A program made the position numbers and the translations under genes. Positions 1-13,121 of a stretch of 64,000 bases of DNA are shown in pieces; position 1 is the first letter of the stretch, and every line of letters begins with the position of its first letter. Below the pieces are notes generated by a model, which was not told the DNA's origin, made no database searches, and saw only the letters and a program-made list of their open reading frames with translations. This DNA is from Pyrocephalus nanus. Lineage: Eukaryota > Chordata > Aves > Passeriformes > Tyrannidae. The stretch covers positions 12,274,001 to 12,338,000 of the forward strand of contig CM076264.1 of the NCBI GenBank assembly GCA_038380795.1, read 5' to 3'.

Positions 1-110
1 TTCACTCCCAGCACCTCTTCTGCTAAAACACTATGATGTGCAGAAGAAACCACTTCCACACTGGCTTTCCAAGTCACTTGGGAATTTCTGCATGGCTGTT
101 AGCCCGTTAC

Positions 111-347
111 CTTTAGGAAGGCCCACACATTCTTCTCAAAGTCAGCCGGGGCCATATCAATCTTCTTCTGGCAGTAGCTGACAAAGCCCTCGGACTGCAC
201 AGCCTCCTGCAGCTGGTTGGAGCGGGCCAGGAACTCCTTCTCTGTGACAACCTGGCTCACGTAGACATGGTGGTGCTGCTGCTGCTGCTCCATCCCTGGC
301 TGCTGCTGAGACTTGGCATTCTCAAACGTAACCAGCTTGCCTCCAAA
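111..347 (-). CDS. SEC31A: SEC31A coding exon 10 (last in window)
   Basis: This exon encodes residues 400-478, starting [10 protein letters not shown]. It has a short Q/H tract (EQQQQHHH), then [18 protein letters not shown] and EKNVWAFLK. The borders are TCCAG|TTTGGA and AAAG|GTAACG. Bases 1-110 are the following intron and hold nothing else I recognise. Confidence 0.94.
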
Positions 348-3300
348 CTGGAATTGAAGTGCACAATGTAGCATGTGAAAAATACAATGATACAGGGGAG
401 CATGTACGAAAAAGTATGAGCATACACAAATATATGCACGTGATTTTATATAACACATATATGCTTATCATCCAGTAACTGAGCACTCCTGACATCAACT
501 CACTGAATTTTTTTTTCCTCTATTACCCCATATTTCTATGCATGTAAGGAGCTTGCTAGATAAGTAGGCAAACACTTAGTAAGATTTATGAGCACAGCAA
601 TTCCTATGCCTGTTTTCTTTCAGGCAACAGACTGACCAGCAACAGAGAAGGAGAACTGTGGGTCTAGAGAGTGCCCAGCATAAATGGAGTACCTCATGAC
701 ACTGCAATGCAGTTACCAAAGAAACCCACGCATCATTAAATAAATGCTCAAGCACGATGTCTGCCCTGCTCTTCCCAGGCTGTTTACCAGTTAAAAGCCT
801 ACTGAGAGATGGGCAGTAAGTTGTGAGACAATTTAGAGAGGTAAAATCAACATAGAAAAAAAATTAGGAGGGGCTTATAATATTGTTTCATTCTATAGCT
901 CCGAGTGAATTTACACAGGTCAGCCCAATAATGGACAAAATACGCATTACAAAAAACAAAAGCCCAGCCAGGAAAAAGACTGATGGTTGGCTCTTGGAAA
1001 ACCAGGATGAATAAGGGAATAAACACCATTATAAAATGACACATCAGACAGTGACTAGGCAACATCACTTCTCTTTGACAGGAGAAAATTGCATTTGATT
1101 TGTGCACCAGATTGTGAATAAGCAGGCATATGATGCTGAAAACTGAGAAGTATTTCAGCAAAGAAATCCATTTCAAGTGGACAGGCTAAAATCTCCAGGA
1201 GAAATGGCCTGTGGGCTTAGAAAATAAGCCAAAGGTGGAACCAAAGAGCAGATGATTCTGCTCTCACAAAAAAGCGGGGCCTTGCCATCTCCTCACCTGG
1301 CTCCTCTGCAAATCAACCAGCCATGGAGGAACTGAGCCATGTGCTGCTACAGCAACTCCTGCTACTTTGATCAAAGCTGACCCAAGTATTCTCCAGCATA
1401 CTGACTCATGTAACACCTTCGAACTGCACTCAAGTCTCAGATACTTGCCCAGTTTTGTCTCATTCCCCCTCCCAATGTATACTTGTTTACTCCAAAGCAA
1501 GCACTGCATATAAATAACAGCGAAGCACTAATGCCAAAACAGAAACAAACGTCTGTTGGCAACGTTTCTTTTTCCCTAGCATTTTTGTCGGGCTGTTGCC
1601 GGCTTGCTGTCCCAAGCGCCCTGTCTGGAAGCTGCCCCAAGTGTCTCTGACCACAGTAACAAACAGGGGAAACTCTCCCAAGATGGAGCACAACACCTGT
1701 GTTTAGCAGGTGCCACCTCTCTCCCTCCCTGCCTGGCCAACCACGCCCAGCCTTGTCTCATCCTTACCGAGAACGACGCTCCTATGGGCCGCCGGATCCA
1801 TTTGGGTGGTTTCTTCAGAGGCAGAACAACACTCTGTGGGGCAGCCTGCTGGGGCAGCTGCAAGGGCGGGAGGGGCTGCCCTGTACCAAAGGGATCAAGG
1901 TTCCCAAAGGACGATGAAAGCTTTGATAGCACAAAAAGGGGAAAAAACAGATGTGACGTCTCTCTGTTAAACTAAACATAAGCATGTATTTGCACCGAAT
2001 TGGTGCTCCTGCAAACAGGGCTGCAGACAGCCACTGAAGACTTCCCATGACCCCATGTTTTGTTCTTCCCCCTTTCTGTCCCTATTCTTAGCCACACATT
2101 TTTCAACACCTGGTCAACTTGCTTCTGCCTCAAGCCATCCGTGCTGCCTCCCATGATGGAGTAAACGCTGATGCGCCCGTCGAACGAGGCTGCAGACAGG
2201 ACAGCAGGGTTCCTCGGACACCACTGGATATCAAAGCACCACTGTGTGTTTGTGGGCAGCTCGTACAGCACCTGGGCAGCAAAACCAAGTCCAACAAATC
2301 AGTTTTTATGGAGGACTATGTCCAACAGCAACAATTCTCCTGCCTGCCCTGAGACTTGTCTGCTCTTCTTGCTCCCCAGCAGCCTCCACATTACCACTCA
2401 CACTAACAGTGGGCAAACCCTGACAACTCCCAAACAGCTGATTATCACACACCACTGCTTCATTCTCTTCTCCCATTAAATCTTCTGTTTAATCCACACA
2501 GGGCAAATTATGTAGGTGGGGTATGTTTGTGCAGTCTCCCACCATAAGCTGTGAGCTGCTGACATCCGTTCTGGGTTATTCAGAGCTAATTTAGGTATCC
2601 CCACACACTACGCAAAAGAGATGTTCAGGCTTAAAGTAAGTGTTTTCACAGGAAAATTGGAAAAGGTAAAACCTGCATTCTGGGCAGAGAGCCTCTTGCA
2701 CCTTGGAATAGACAAGCCCCTCCCTTATAACAGACATTTAACCATAAACTAGGAGAAACTCAAAGAACAAAAAGCTAACTCTCAGCAAAATGCTGTCTCC
2801 CAGGAAAACACTTTTTATTTTTAATAAAAACACGTAATATGATTCATCTTCATGTAAAAACTTCATAACAGCACAAGATCCAGCTCAGGTAACTCATTTA
2901 CCACCCCAGAGTTTTTTCACTTTTGGGCCAGTGTTTGAATTTTAGAAACACTTCTCACTCCTACTCCAGGATTATTGTCCACTGCAGGCAAGGAGCCCTC
3001 CAGCAGGCCTGAAGCACTTTTCATAGTCTAGGGACAAACACTCTAGTTGGCTGAAAAGCAGATCTGCATCCCCTTTGAAAGGTATCCCCAGGCCCAGAAA
3101 GGTGACTCTTACTGATCTGCGATTACTGTGGTAAGCTACAAAATCCCTCCTGTCTGGATGAGAGTTCTTACAGAAGGAAAAGAGCAATTGCAACAATGAT
3201 CCAGCCACACGGGGCCCAAAACAAAAGAGTAGAAAGCATATTTAGATGTCTAAGAGCAGCCATTTCCATCTCTTACAGTGAACAGGGACATTACTACTCA

Positions 3301-6300
3301 GCAGGAGAGAAGTAGCAAGGACAAGCATTAATATTGACAATACTAGGAAGGAATCCTGCACCACCAGAACAAGCTCAGAAGACACACATAGCAAACACAA
3401 GCACCCAGAATAGGAAGAAATATCTCATAGAAGCATCATGCCTAGGAATCCAAGAACAGCAACACGTTCTTTGCACGTGCCACCTCTAAACAAAGTTGTT
3501 TTTTTTTTTTTAAGTGGTAAGCATACAATACCTCCCCTGTGTTAGGGTTGGAGCAGAGGATTTTAGCATCCTTCCCACAGCTAAGCAGCAGCTCCGGATC
3601 TGCCATACTCCAAGCAATGGCCAATATACCCCTGCATAAAAAGTCACAACCAAAAGAAGTTTAATATAAATGAAAAACAGTGATAAATAAAGCATAAATA
3701 AGTTCTACACTAGCTGAGCACCCCTCCTGCCCACTGCTTCCTCTTACCGGAGGAGAAACTTTCCAATGCTATCGGCACTTTATTTGTTGGAATACACGCT
3801 TTCTAGTTTGTGTATGAAAAGTTATAGAGATGCAGCCATTGTATCCGAAAATTAAATGCAATAGTCCTACGGGAAAACCTGGACACTAGTGTAACAAAAT
3901 GGTTTGTTTGCCTGTATCATTAACACACAGTGTGCAAACCTGTAGGTAAGGTCAGTGACTATGAAGTTTGTCAGCTTTTTTATTAGGAGGAGATTCAAGT
4001 CAGCAGAACCACTGGCAGCAGTTTTGTTACTGCTGTTCTCGCTCCTTAAATTAAGCAGTGGTTTGGGGCAATATGAAAGTTTCACTCACAACTGAGGAGG
4101 GACAAGAATTTAACAAAATCTTCCAGAATCTACCCAAATGTAAGGCATTTAGAGGACTGAGGGCAGAGAAACTGCGCAAGTCCACACATGAGGATGTGGT
4201 ACACAGTCGCCAACAGCGCTAACGCCATGGAGCAGCAGGCTACACAAGACTCGTACCTCGTATGACTTTCTAGAACACGAAGCGGTGAGGAGGCAAATCT
4301 CAGGTCCCACATCTGAATAACAGGCAGCCTGTCGTCCTCCGAGGCCAGAACCATCTGGGTAGCAACATCAGGGTGCCACGCCAAGCCCGAGCAGTGCATC
4401 TGCAGGACAATGTAGTGTCAAAGCATCAAATAACTAAGCAGCATTAAAGGAAAAAAAAGAAAACTAAACCAAATTTGTCTACATGCACAGTAAAACACTG
4501 TTGTGAGGGGATTTGCAGCCATGTTTCTGGGCATTATTTCTGAATGCATTCAGATTGGGATATTCTCCTCATTTCTGTGAGTGAGGAGACTTGCACTTAG
4601 TTTCTCAAAGTCCTCTCAAAGACAGGACGTTGTGCTGATTTTTTTTTCCACAGCCCTATGTTTTAATGTGAGAAAACTGTAAAGCCCACTGTATAAACCT
4701 TTTTATCTACTGTTTTTATTGATCTTTTTAATAAAAGTCATCATTAGGCAGAGATTACTGTCATGTGAACATGGTATCAGAGACCTACAACCACATGAAG
4801 AAGACAGCCTACTGTGCTGCTATGTTAGGCAACAAATACATAAAACATCAAGTTATAAAGTTTATCAAAATAGGAGTGCAGGGACCAAACAACTATTTCA
4901 CAAGCACCCATTTCTCAGTTTCATTTTCTTGCTGTATTTTCAAAGTTTGTTAAAGCAACATTCCATTTAAAATAATACAGAATTATAAAAATTTGATACG
5001 ATCTCTCCACAAGTTCAACAGGCTCATTTTTCACATTTACACTGCCTAAGGAGGAGGCGTGGTGGTTACAAGCTACACAACGCAGTGTTCCTGTGACCTG
5101 CTCAGTGCTGCACTCCTCCGTGGTGCTGTCCACCACAGAACCTGCCCTCTCCCAGCTCAGCTGCAGCCTGCTCCCATGTTCACAGCCAGACCAGCAGAAG
5201 AACAGACCCCAGCTCCATCATTCAGTGTTCTGCCATTGTGTTCCTGCCATTCAGGTCTCAGCCATTGTGTTCATCCCACACGGATGAGGGAGGATGCTCT
5301 CTCTGCCTGAGCACCAAGCCATGAGGGCACCTGCTCTGTGAAACAAAGATGTGCTCACCCAGAGCACATCAGCTGTAGCCTCATCTCTTCAGCACATAAA
5401 ACATATCATTTCTGACCAAGTGAATAAAAATCTTTCTGTGGTAGCCCCAAAACAATCAGTAAAGCCTTTCTCAAAACTAGCTCACCACTCTGATAGGACA
5501 TCTGAGTGCCTTGTCCTGCTTTAATCTGCATCTATTTTCATTTATAATGCTGACAATCCTTCTGCATAAACATGGCCTTTTAAAAGAAAACTGGGCCAGG
5601 CACCAGTATCTGTGTCATGTAACCAAGGGGTGCTGTGACCTGTCCCCCCATGTCAAGAAGCACCCCATCACCTCTCTGCAAGCACCTTTGCAGCTGCACG
5701 AGAGAAAACTCACCCGGTTATTGTGGTCACTGACTTTGATGATGGGCTCGTTCTTCCTGAGATCCCACACAGTAGCGCGGCCGCTGGGGCTGGCGGATGC
5801 TAGGATGTGCTGGACTTGCCGGTTCCATGCAATGCAGCTGATGTCCTCAAGAGGCTGTTGCACACATAGAGCAGCCTGTCACAACCTCTCCAAACTGAAG
5901 ATTCAAACCCTGCTGGTTTCAGGACTTGATAAATGAGAAACCTGCTTGGGGACTTGTCCCACATGCTGCGTGTTCTGACTTCCTTTGTACACACGCTGTA
6001 GAGTACCAACTCCTGAAAAGCCTGGTTTATGAGCTGCTGGCAGCTCTCTGTAAAATTATTTTCTGCTTTACACTATACATTAATTACTGAAACAAGACTA
6101 AGCACAACTGTCTTCAAGAACAGAAAATTACTCTATGGAAGCATTATCGGGGTATATGAACTGCCCTTTTGTCTTATTTATTAGGTTTTGACTTAGCAAA
6201 AAAGAAAAAGAAAAAGATTTTGCTTGGAGGAATTCTGTGGAGGATTTTTATCCATCCCCTCAATCCTTATTTTTAGACCAAGAATTAAACTCAGTGTTAA

Positions 6301-9300
6301 CCCAGTCCCTGTTGCCCTACTATTTCCAGCTGTCATTAAGCATATGGACTAAAAGATGTTCCAGCCGAAAAAATTACTATTAGACATAAAAAACCTAAAA
6401 TCTCTTACAGGGTGAGCATACCGCCAAATGCCTACATGTTAATTAATGATTCGAACTAACTTGTCATCCTGTTTGCTCACTTTGCTGTCTCCAAATCATC
6501 ATACAGTAATAAATCCATTTTCCAGTAACCACAAATTTCTTGTGCAATTTTGTAATAGATACAGAAACATACATGCATTGAAACAACTTTCTCCCATTCT
6601 TCTATTTCCTTCGTAAGGCCCAAAGCACAGAAGACTCTTGTTTTTCCCCACAGATCATCTTTAAGAGACAAAGGCTAAACACTGAATCTTGAGTATAGCA
6701 ACTAAACCACACCCTGAGACCCACAAATATAACTGCAAAACCTACTGCCTCATCATCTGACTTCTCAGTAGCTGCTTTTTATCTTCCTCCTGTTTTCCTC
6801 TGTGTACCTTCATAACCTTCAAATTCATCCATGCAGTGAAACATGCAGAGGAAGACTAAGACATGTAATGGTTATAGATACTTGAAGAGTGGTGTAACCT
6901 GAGAGACCTTAAGGACTGTAGCCAACCTTGCCAGAAATGTAGCTCACAGCTAATCACAATTAACTATTACTCAAGTTAGACTTCAAAAGGCTGTCCCCCA
7001 CCCCACTTGAGACAGGCTTGAAAACTGTACGTTTCATTGAGCTCTCTACTTAATTGACATAAATATTTTTCACTAGCTTGCTCTGCAGTGTTTAATAAAT
7101 ACAAATCTGGTACCTGTGTCTTCACTCCTGGTGTCATAGGCGTAGCAAAGTTGTTCAAGTCCCAGATATAGATTTCAGACTCATTAGCACCTGAGGCCAC
7201 CAGATTAGTCTGTAAGACACATTAATAGACATTAAGAGTATTTTCAGCATCAGCTTTCACAGTCTTAGCTGCTGGGAGGCATCAGATCTGCAGAACTCTG
7301 TTGATTTGCCCTGTCAGCTCAGGATATAGCTTTTGGCTCACACAGAGCAGCTTAGGAAAAAAGGGCAAGGTTTTCGGAGACTTCAGGTAAGATTGAGTTA
7401 ATCAAAAAACACCCACACTCTACACTAGGCTGGAATGCTAAGACCAGAATTTGTGGAGTGCCCCTCCAGTGCAGAGCAAACGCTCAGAAAGGGGCTGCAG
7501 GGGCACAGCCACAGGGGCAAGGGAAAAGTGGTGACACTTGTATGAAGGGGCAGAGGAGGAAGCCATGGCCACCACAGAGCTTTGCTCCAGACAGAGTGGC
7601 ATTTGTGCCTCTGGTGGACAGCACTCTGCTCACAGTGAATGCAACCACCCAGGGCACTTCTGCACCTGGGATGCAAAAGTCCAGGCAGGGCGACAAGAGC
7701 CAAGGGCACTAAGTGCCCTTTGACCACATCTCGTGGCTGATGACAAGCAAGTCCTGACTTCATAACGGGCAGAAAGGGAAAGGGAGCAATTCAGAGCAGA
7801 TACAATGGACACAGGGCAGCCTTGCTGAAAGCAAGAGGGCAGAGACAGAAGTGTTATTTAGGGAGTGAATTCAACTCAGTTCTCACACAGCTGGTGGGAA
7901 CCAACACACTCTATCTAGAGGGAAGTAAATGCTCATCAGTAATGTGGGAAAGCTTGTTGGTTTTGAGAGCCTTTCTGTTAAGAAAACCAAGTGGCTGTGT
8001 TCTGCTGTCTCCTCTTTCCAAGCAACAATACTTAGAGGTCTTGAAGATGGATCCTACCTAATTCCCAGAGGTACCTGAAATCTGATCTCTCCAGAAGTAT
8101 GAGTGAGAGCACATAATTACTTCCTGTGTGATGAGAATAATATCGGCACAGTGCACAGAAGCTAAAAAAGGAGAGTGGCTAAAGGCACCACAGAAAGCCA
8201 CCTCTACTTTAAACATTACCTGAGCTAAAAAGACCCAGTAAATTGGCAGTGCAAACTGACAAAGGGAAGGAATGAAGCAGACACCTCAAATGCTTTCATA
8301 CCCCATCCTGAAATGCCAGCAACAGGACAGGATTTTCCTACTAAATATAAACAAGACACTCAAACACCAAATTTAGTTCATGCTTTTCATGGGACGGGAA
8401 GAAACAGAAACACTTTTAGGTACGTGTGAAAATAGGCCACTCCTCTATGATGGTATGATATGAAGAACAGCAGAAAACCAACCTGGAACATGTTGACATC
8501 AAGGGCTCTTACTGGTCCAGTGTGCTTGTCTTTCTGGGCAATTATTACTTCAGTGTCTCCGTCTATGATTTTGGCTGGGTCGTACAGGATGACATTTCCA
8601 TTTTCACCCCCAGCAATCAGGACTCCAGAGACTCTCTCCCCCGAGGTCATGCTGTGCGGGCCCCAGATCAGCTTGTGGTACCTGTAAGGCACAGAGAGCC
8701 CCACAGTCTACAACCATCCACCACTAGCTCCCAGCAGAAGGATGAATCCCCTTTTTGCTCACCCCAGCTAAAGCCTCTGCTGCAAACAGACAGAGCAGAC
8801 ATGCCAGAGAAAAGCACTGCCTGCATTTCTCCTTAACGATGAGTTTCTGTACTTACAACTCCTTCCATCAGAAAGACATCTTCTCATTAATAAGATGCAG
8901 GGTCACAAGACGAACAACCAATAATCTGGAAACTGATAACATCTCTAATCTCCTGGCTGCAAAAACAACTAAGTGCTCCCAGCTGCACATGATTTTGAGC
9001 TCACCTTTGCAAAACAACAGGAGTACTCAAAGTAAGGACTGTAAAAGCCAAACCAACTGCAGCCTGGAGAAAAACCTTTCCTATTTGCCAATAGCTTCAC
9101 ACAAGGGGGAAAAAAAGGTGGAACTAGAAAAATTCCACCTTCCTTCCCGTATCTGTGCTTTTAGATGTGCAAGCATTTAATCTGCCACACCAGGGGCTCA
9201 TATCTAAGACAAATCTCTTGGACCACAGTCTATTTTCCAGGCTAAATCACAGGAAACTAAACATACTTCCAGAAATTAAGAATTTTTGCACCACTGTAAA

Positions 9301-11620
9301 TCCCCAAATTTCCTTAAACTCAGTGAACTTGCTACATAAGCAAAACAGCATTCCTGTGCATTTAGACATGCAAGGAATCAATTTCTTCTAATAAAATGAC
9401 ATGGTTACCCATGAGCTCTTATGCAAAGCAGAAAGCAAACTGGAAGGTGGCAAGGAGCTACTTTAGCATTCACTGTATTATCATTATTCTCTTTGTTATC
9501 TCTAGGAAGTCTTGAAGTAATTTCTTTAAATCACAGCAACTTCAGCAGGATAAAATGCATCCTGCAGGAAGCTACACAAAGAGCATATGCTGGGTGAGAA
9601 ATACTGTAACAGCTAAATGCGGAGTTTCTCACTCTTCAGATTACAGGGGGGGTTCCCCAAAGAATGATGCTACGAAAGGAAACTGGTCTGTGATATCAGA
9701 CAGTCCCATTCTCTGGGTATGATCTTTATACTTCTGCACCTAACCATGAAAATTGATGAGAAATGGATTGACTGGCAGGGTTGTCCAGGCACCACCAGCA
9801 AGACTGAACAGGACTTCAGATAATCCAAAATGAAGGCAGAAAACAGTAAGGAACAAAAAATCCAAGTCAACTGTTCAACTACCTTCCTCTTGCCCTTTGC
9901 TCTTTCCAAGATAAAGTATGGTTCTACAAGAGCAGTGCAAAACTTTCCTTAGCAAGGATTTATCTTTTGTGGGTCTAAGGACATTTTCACTTGCTGCAAA
10001 CCAAAATAAAGCCTGATGTATACACTGCTATCTTATCTTAAATAAAAAACAAACAAACAAACAACCCTCGACCTCCTTTGTAATGTATTTTCTAGGGCAA
10101 AGTCAAATTCTTGTGTTGCTTATCAAGGGAGGTACTTTCATAGAAGCTCTGCATCCTGGCTATAAGGAGTGTTCTTTGAAATTCAATAAACAAATGGCAA
10201 GCCTCAAAAAATCTCAGACATAGTTAAAACAAAATAGAACAATGAAATTCTAAAAGATCAAACACCTCATCCTGCTCCGAGCAGGTCAGCAAGAACATGT
10301 TAACATCAGCTTTGCCCACAGTGCAGGGCAATAAACAGAGACTGTGGATGTTTCACCCACAAGGAGCAGTAGCCACTGGACCAGCTGCCAAAGAGCTGCT
10401 ATAAGCACTGCTGAGAACAAAATTGGATGCTCTGATGCTAACAATGTTTCTCTGGATGAGCATACAGTGAGGAACAAAGCACTAAGTGGAGCTGCACAGT
10501 CAAACTTGGCTTCCCAGCTGTAGGAACACAACCTGACTTAATTGTGTTATAGGAGCCTCCCTGAAATGCCTAAATACAAACAGGATGGGGCAATAGGAAA
10601 AGTAAGCACTGTATGTTCACATTTTCTTCTGTTCTCTTGTGAATCCCAGAGACTCCACATACACACTCAAACCTTCCAGCCAACGTCAGATATTTTAGGT
10701 TTATATCTGAGCATGAGTTGTTTGCAATCCCTTGGAGTCCAAGCTCACTGCCCTACAACATCAGTGGCGCTCGTGTGCCTTCATCTTTCAGTGCTGAACT
10801 TCTGCTCCTCTCCTCAACAAATGCAGATAAACCACATGAAGCGACTTTTCCACACACACCACGAACAACAGTTCCACAGACATTACTTTTCCCTTATAAC
10901 ACTGCCTACCTGTGGGAGGAGGAAAATGTGGCACAGGTCTTCATATCCAGTGAGGGATCTGATAAGTCCAACTCAAATATTTCTAGAGAAGCACTTGTAC
11001 TGAAGGTAGCATCCAGCTGCTGAGCTGACGTACCTGCGAGGAAGCACGCGTGGCAGTGAGAAAGCCACAATACACAGAGCACTGACTGCAAAAACAGAAC
11101 AAGGAGGGACATAAAAGCAACATCCTTGCAAAAAGATGGGGGTCAGGTTTCTGTTTCTGTTATTCAGATGCAGTTCTACGTAACTCTTTTATCTCTGGTT
11201 AAACCTTCGTGTGTTTTTTAACCAGTATCAGCAGGAAAAGCTTTAGGCCAGTAGCTCTCTCTCCCTGATGATGCACAGAAAATTATTAGTTACAAACAAG
11301 CCACAGGTGACCAGCAATTAGGACTGCTGTCACCTTCCCCTGGAAGAAAGAGGAGGATGGCTTGCTGTCACTTGCAGAATGCAAAGCATGTTTTCATGCT
11401 GGCACAACTGGAGAACTCAAGGCACCACAATCTATACCTTACTCCAGACTTCAGGATGCAAAGGAATTCCTGCAACTTTCAATAACGGCAGCCACTGCAC
11501 ATAGCCAGAGGTTTGTTAATCCATGCTTCCCAAAAACTCACCTGTGGCCAGGTAAATGGGGTGCTGTTGGGCAGGGCTCCATGCCTGCATGGCAGTACGA
11601 TCTATTTCCTTCAGCTTCAT
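111..11620 (-). CDS. SEC31A: SEC31A, COPII outer coat subunit (5' part, ten coding exons)
   Basis: SEC31A pairs with SEC13 to form the outer cage of COPII vesicles at ER exit sites. Ten exons with canonical GT-AG borders join in frame to 478 codons: 11620-11542, 11033-10910, 8681-8483, 7209-7114, 5854-5714, 4399-4257, 3631-3532, 2271-2110, 1920-1768 and 347-111. The first coding exon starts [16 protein letters not shown]. Blade-type WD motifs follow ([38 protein letters not shown]), giving the N-terminal seven-bladed propeller to about residue 340. Next come the phenylalanine/proline segment and the QVVTEKEFL region. The protein is nearly colinear with the human one as I remember it. The ATG has an A at -3 and lies four bases inside its exon, so exon 1 is noncoding. 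The last exon ends in a good donor (AAG|GTAACG), so the gene continues left of base 1. I see no disabling change. Confidence 0.96.
1768..1920 (-). CDS. SEC31A: SEC31A coding exon 9
   Basis: This exon encodes residues 349-399, containing [19 protein letters not shown] and [12 protein letters not shown]. The donor is TCG|GTAAGG. The acceptor is CAAAG|CTTTC, a weaker polypyrimidine tract than the others but the only one that keeps frame and homology. Confidence 0.92.
2110..2271 (-). CDS. SEC31A: SEC31A coding exon 8
   Basis: This 162-bp, phase 0-0 exon encodes residues 295-348, containing [18 protein letters not shown] and [15 protein letters not shown], the last propeller blade. The borders are CCAG|GTGCTG and CCAG|GTGTTG. 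Confidence 0.95.
3532..3631 (-). CDS. SEC31A: SEC31A coding exon 7
   Basis: This exon encodes residues 261-294, containing [19 protein letters not shown] and LCSNPNTGE. The borders are TGCAG|GGGTAT and GGAG|GTATTG. Confidence 0.94.
4257..4399 (-). CDS. SEC31A: SEC31A coding exon 6
   Basis: This exon encodes residues 214-261, beginning [20 protein letters not shown] and including [19 protein letters not shown]. The borders are TGCAG|ATGCAC and CGAG|GTACGA. Confidence 0.95.
5714..5854 (-). CDS. SEC31A: SEC31A coding exon 5
   Basis: This 141-bp, phase 0-0 exon encodes residues 167-213, with [19 protein letters not shown] and [17 protein letters not shown]. The donor CGG|GTGAGT is strong. Confidence 0.95.
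7114..7209 (-). CDS. SEC31A: SEC31A coding exon 4
   Basis: This 96-bp, phase 0-0 exon encodes residues 135-166, with [19 protein letters not shown], a complete WD strand set. The borders are ACAG|ACTAAT and ACAG|GTACCA. Confidence 0.95.
8483..8681 (-). CDS. SEC31A: SEC31A coding exon 3
   Basis: This exon encodes residues 68-134, with [24 protein letters not shown] and [15 protein letters not shown], which are blade 2 and the start of blade 3. The borders are ACAG|GTACC and CCAG|GTTGGT. Confidence 0.95.
10910..11033 (-). CDS. SEC31A: SEC31A coding exon 2
   Basis: This exon encodes residues 27-68, containing [11 protein letters not shown] and [12 protein letters not shown], the first propeller blade. 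The acceptor is CGCAG|GTACG and the donor CACAG|GTAGGC. Confidence 0.94.
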
Positions 11621-11624
11621 TTTG
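11542..11624 (-). CDS. SEC31A: SEC31A coding exon 1 (start codon 11620-11618)
   Basis: This exon holds residues 1-26 after four bases of 5' UTR. The acceptor is TTTTTTAG|CAAAATG and the donor is ACAG|GTGAGT, phase 1. The upstream open frame in the same register comes from intron, because the splice acceptor lies directly before the ATG. Confidence 0.93.
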
Positions 11625-12879
11625 CTAAAAAACAAAGACCAAGAAAGCTGATGTTTAAACAGAGCATGGTGAGGGTGCACTGCCACGAATTCAGCTGCTG
11701 CACCAGGACTTGGCAGGAGCTGCCAGAGGTACCGTTCTCCAAAAGATATCCCACGGACAGGCACCTCAGCCATCCTCTCCAGAGCACACGCGGGGGGGGA
11801 GGGGAGGAACAACTCTCCGTTGGCAGAGTAACACCGACACGTAGGGGAAACTGATGGTTGCTGGACATAACACAGGAAAACGTGGGCAAACACTCAAATG
11901 CTGCGAAAAACCCTCTTCCAGCAGCACCAAGGGACCCACCACCCTACAGCAGCTCTGTGCCTTGACCCACGAAACAAATCCGCTACCGAGAAAACCCTCC
12001 CTGGACCCCCTGCCGCCAAACACCCTCAAGCAGCCCATTTTTTGGGTCTTACTTCAACACCCCCCACCCTCGGCAACTCGCTGCGCGGCCAACGGCACCA
12101 GCACCCATGGCCCGCTTCCCACAGGAGCCGAAAGGGAAAAGAAGCGGAAAGCCGAGATTCCCCCCCACCCACCCCCGCCCGGCTCACCCCCGCGTCCCCG
12201 GCGCTCAGGCGCTCCCGGACCGCTCCAACGTGGCAGCCCCGGCACCGCCCCCCCGGCCCACACCGCCTTCCGGGCGCGCCCCGCGCCTTCCGGGCGGCGG
12301 CGCTGGGTACGCGCCTTCCCGCGGCGGGAAGCGCCCGTGTGCTGGTGGGGGGGGTGGGTAGGGGTGATGTGTGAGTGTATGGACGGGGATGTGCAGCCGC
12401 CTCCTTCCTCGGGGTTGTCCGCCGCGTCTCTCGGGGAAGGCGCAGCCATGGGCCCTGGGGAAGAGGGAGACAGGAATTAGGGGATGTAGAGGAGCCGGGG
12501 CGGGGGAGCAGGGAAAAGGAGAAAGCGGGAGCGGCGGCAGTGCGGGAGCTGCGGTGCCGCCTGTCCTCAGCTCTAGGGAAGTAATCATGGCGTGCTCATG
12601 ATGTGAACAGCAGTGAGGCTCATCATCGGACAGGGGCGGGGCGGGGGACACAGCCCGAGGGAGCGACCAGGCGGCATCCACAGCCGGGGGGGCGGCGGCG
12701 CCGGACCCACCTCTCGCGGCAGCCGAGGCGCAGCTGCGCTGCCACCCCCCACCGCCGGGCTCCGCGGCCGCCGGGCGGGCACACGGCGTGGCCGGGCGGG
12801 CGCCGCCCGGGTGGCCCAGCGAAGCTGTATCGCTATCGCGGCACTGGGGGAAGGAGGGGCGGCCTTCCCAGCTCCGCTC

Positions 12880-12887
12880 TATATATA
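12880..12887. promoter_or_regulatory. TATA-like element TATATATA in the CpG island
   Basis: This AT-only octamer is flanked by GC-rich DNA about 235 bp upstream of the THAP9 start codon. It is close to palindromic and could be read in either direction. Function is inferred; typical CpG-island promoters lack TATA. Confidence 0.4.
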
Positions 12888-12908
12888 GGGGTGAGGAGCG
12901 CCGTTCCC

Positions 12909-13059
12909 ATTGGCCCCGAGGATCGCCGCTCACCACTGGCTGTGCCCGCCGAGGGCGCCGCTTCCGGTTGGCTGTTTTCCCTTCCCGGTCCCGCCCCCTG
13001 GACGGCGAGGACGCCTTCGCGCCCAATGGGGCGGAGGTCCGATGGCGCCGCCGGCCAAT
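12909..13059. promoter_or_regulatory. three CCAAT boxes upstream of THAP9
   Basis: ATTGG (inverted CCAAT) lies at 12909-12913, and direct CCAAT boxes at 13023-13027 and 13055-13059. The last two are 32 bp apart, about three helical turns, as is usual for paired NF-Y sites. They lie 62-213 bp upstream of the THAP9 ATG. Confidence 0.5.
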
Positions 13060-13121
13060 GGGGGAGGGGACGGTGCGGACCGGGCGCGCGGGGCGGTGCG
13101 CTGGTGCGCGCGGGTCCTGCC

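Larger units (their letters stand above)
348..11541. other. SEC31A introns, no other gene seen
   Basis: The nine introns between the coding exons are ordinary AT-leaning sequence. I saw no RNA gene, no transposon longer than scraps and no conserved reading frame in them. Short simple tracts occur, for example an (AAAC)n run near 10,046-10,064. The longest are intron 8681-10910 and the stretches at 348-1767 and 5855-7113. Confidence 0.55.
12054..13121. promoter_or_regulatory. CpG-island head-to-head promoter of SEC31A and THAP9
   Basis: The stretch is very GC- and CpG-rich and separates two divergent genes. On the minus strand, two consensus donors could end the noncoding SEC31A exon 1: GAA|GTAAGA (exon end 12053) and GGG|GTGAGC (exon end 12188). 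The sequence does not decide between them. The plus side near THAP9 carries CCAAT boxes and a TATA-like element, listed separately. The long open frames here are products of base composition. Confidence 0.75.

Noticed and set aside
7425..7763. overlapping ORFs on both strands in a SEC31A intron
   Set aside because: This is a mildly GC-rich intron segment. The frames are short and unrelated to SEC31A or anything I know.
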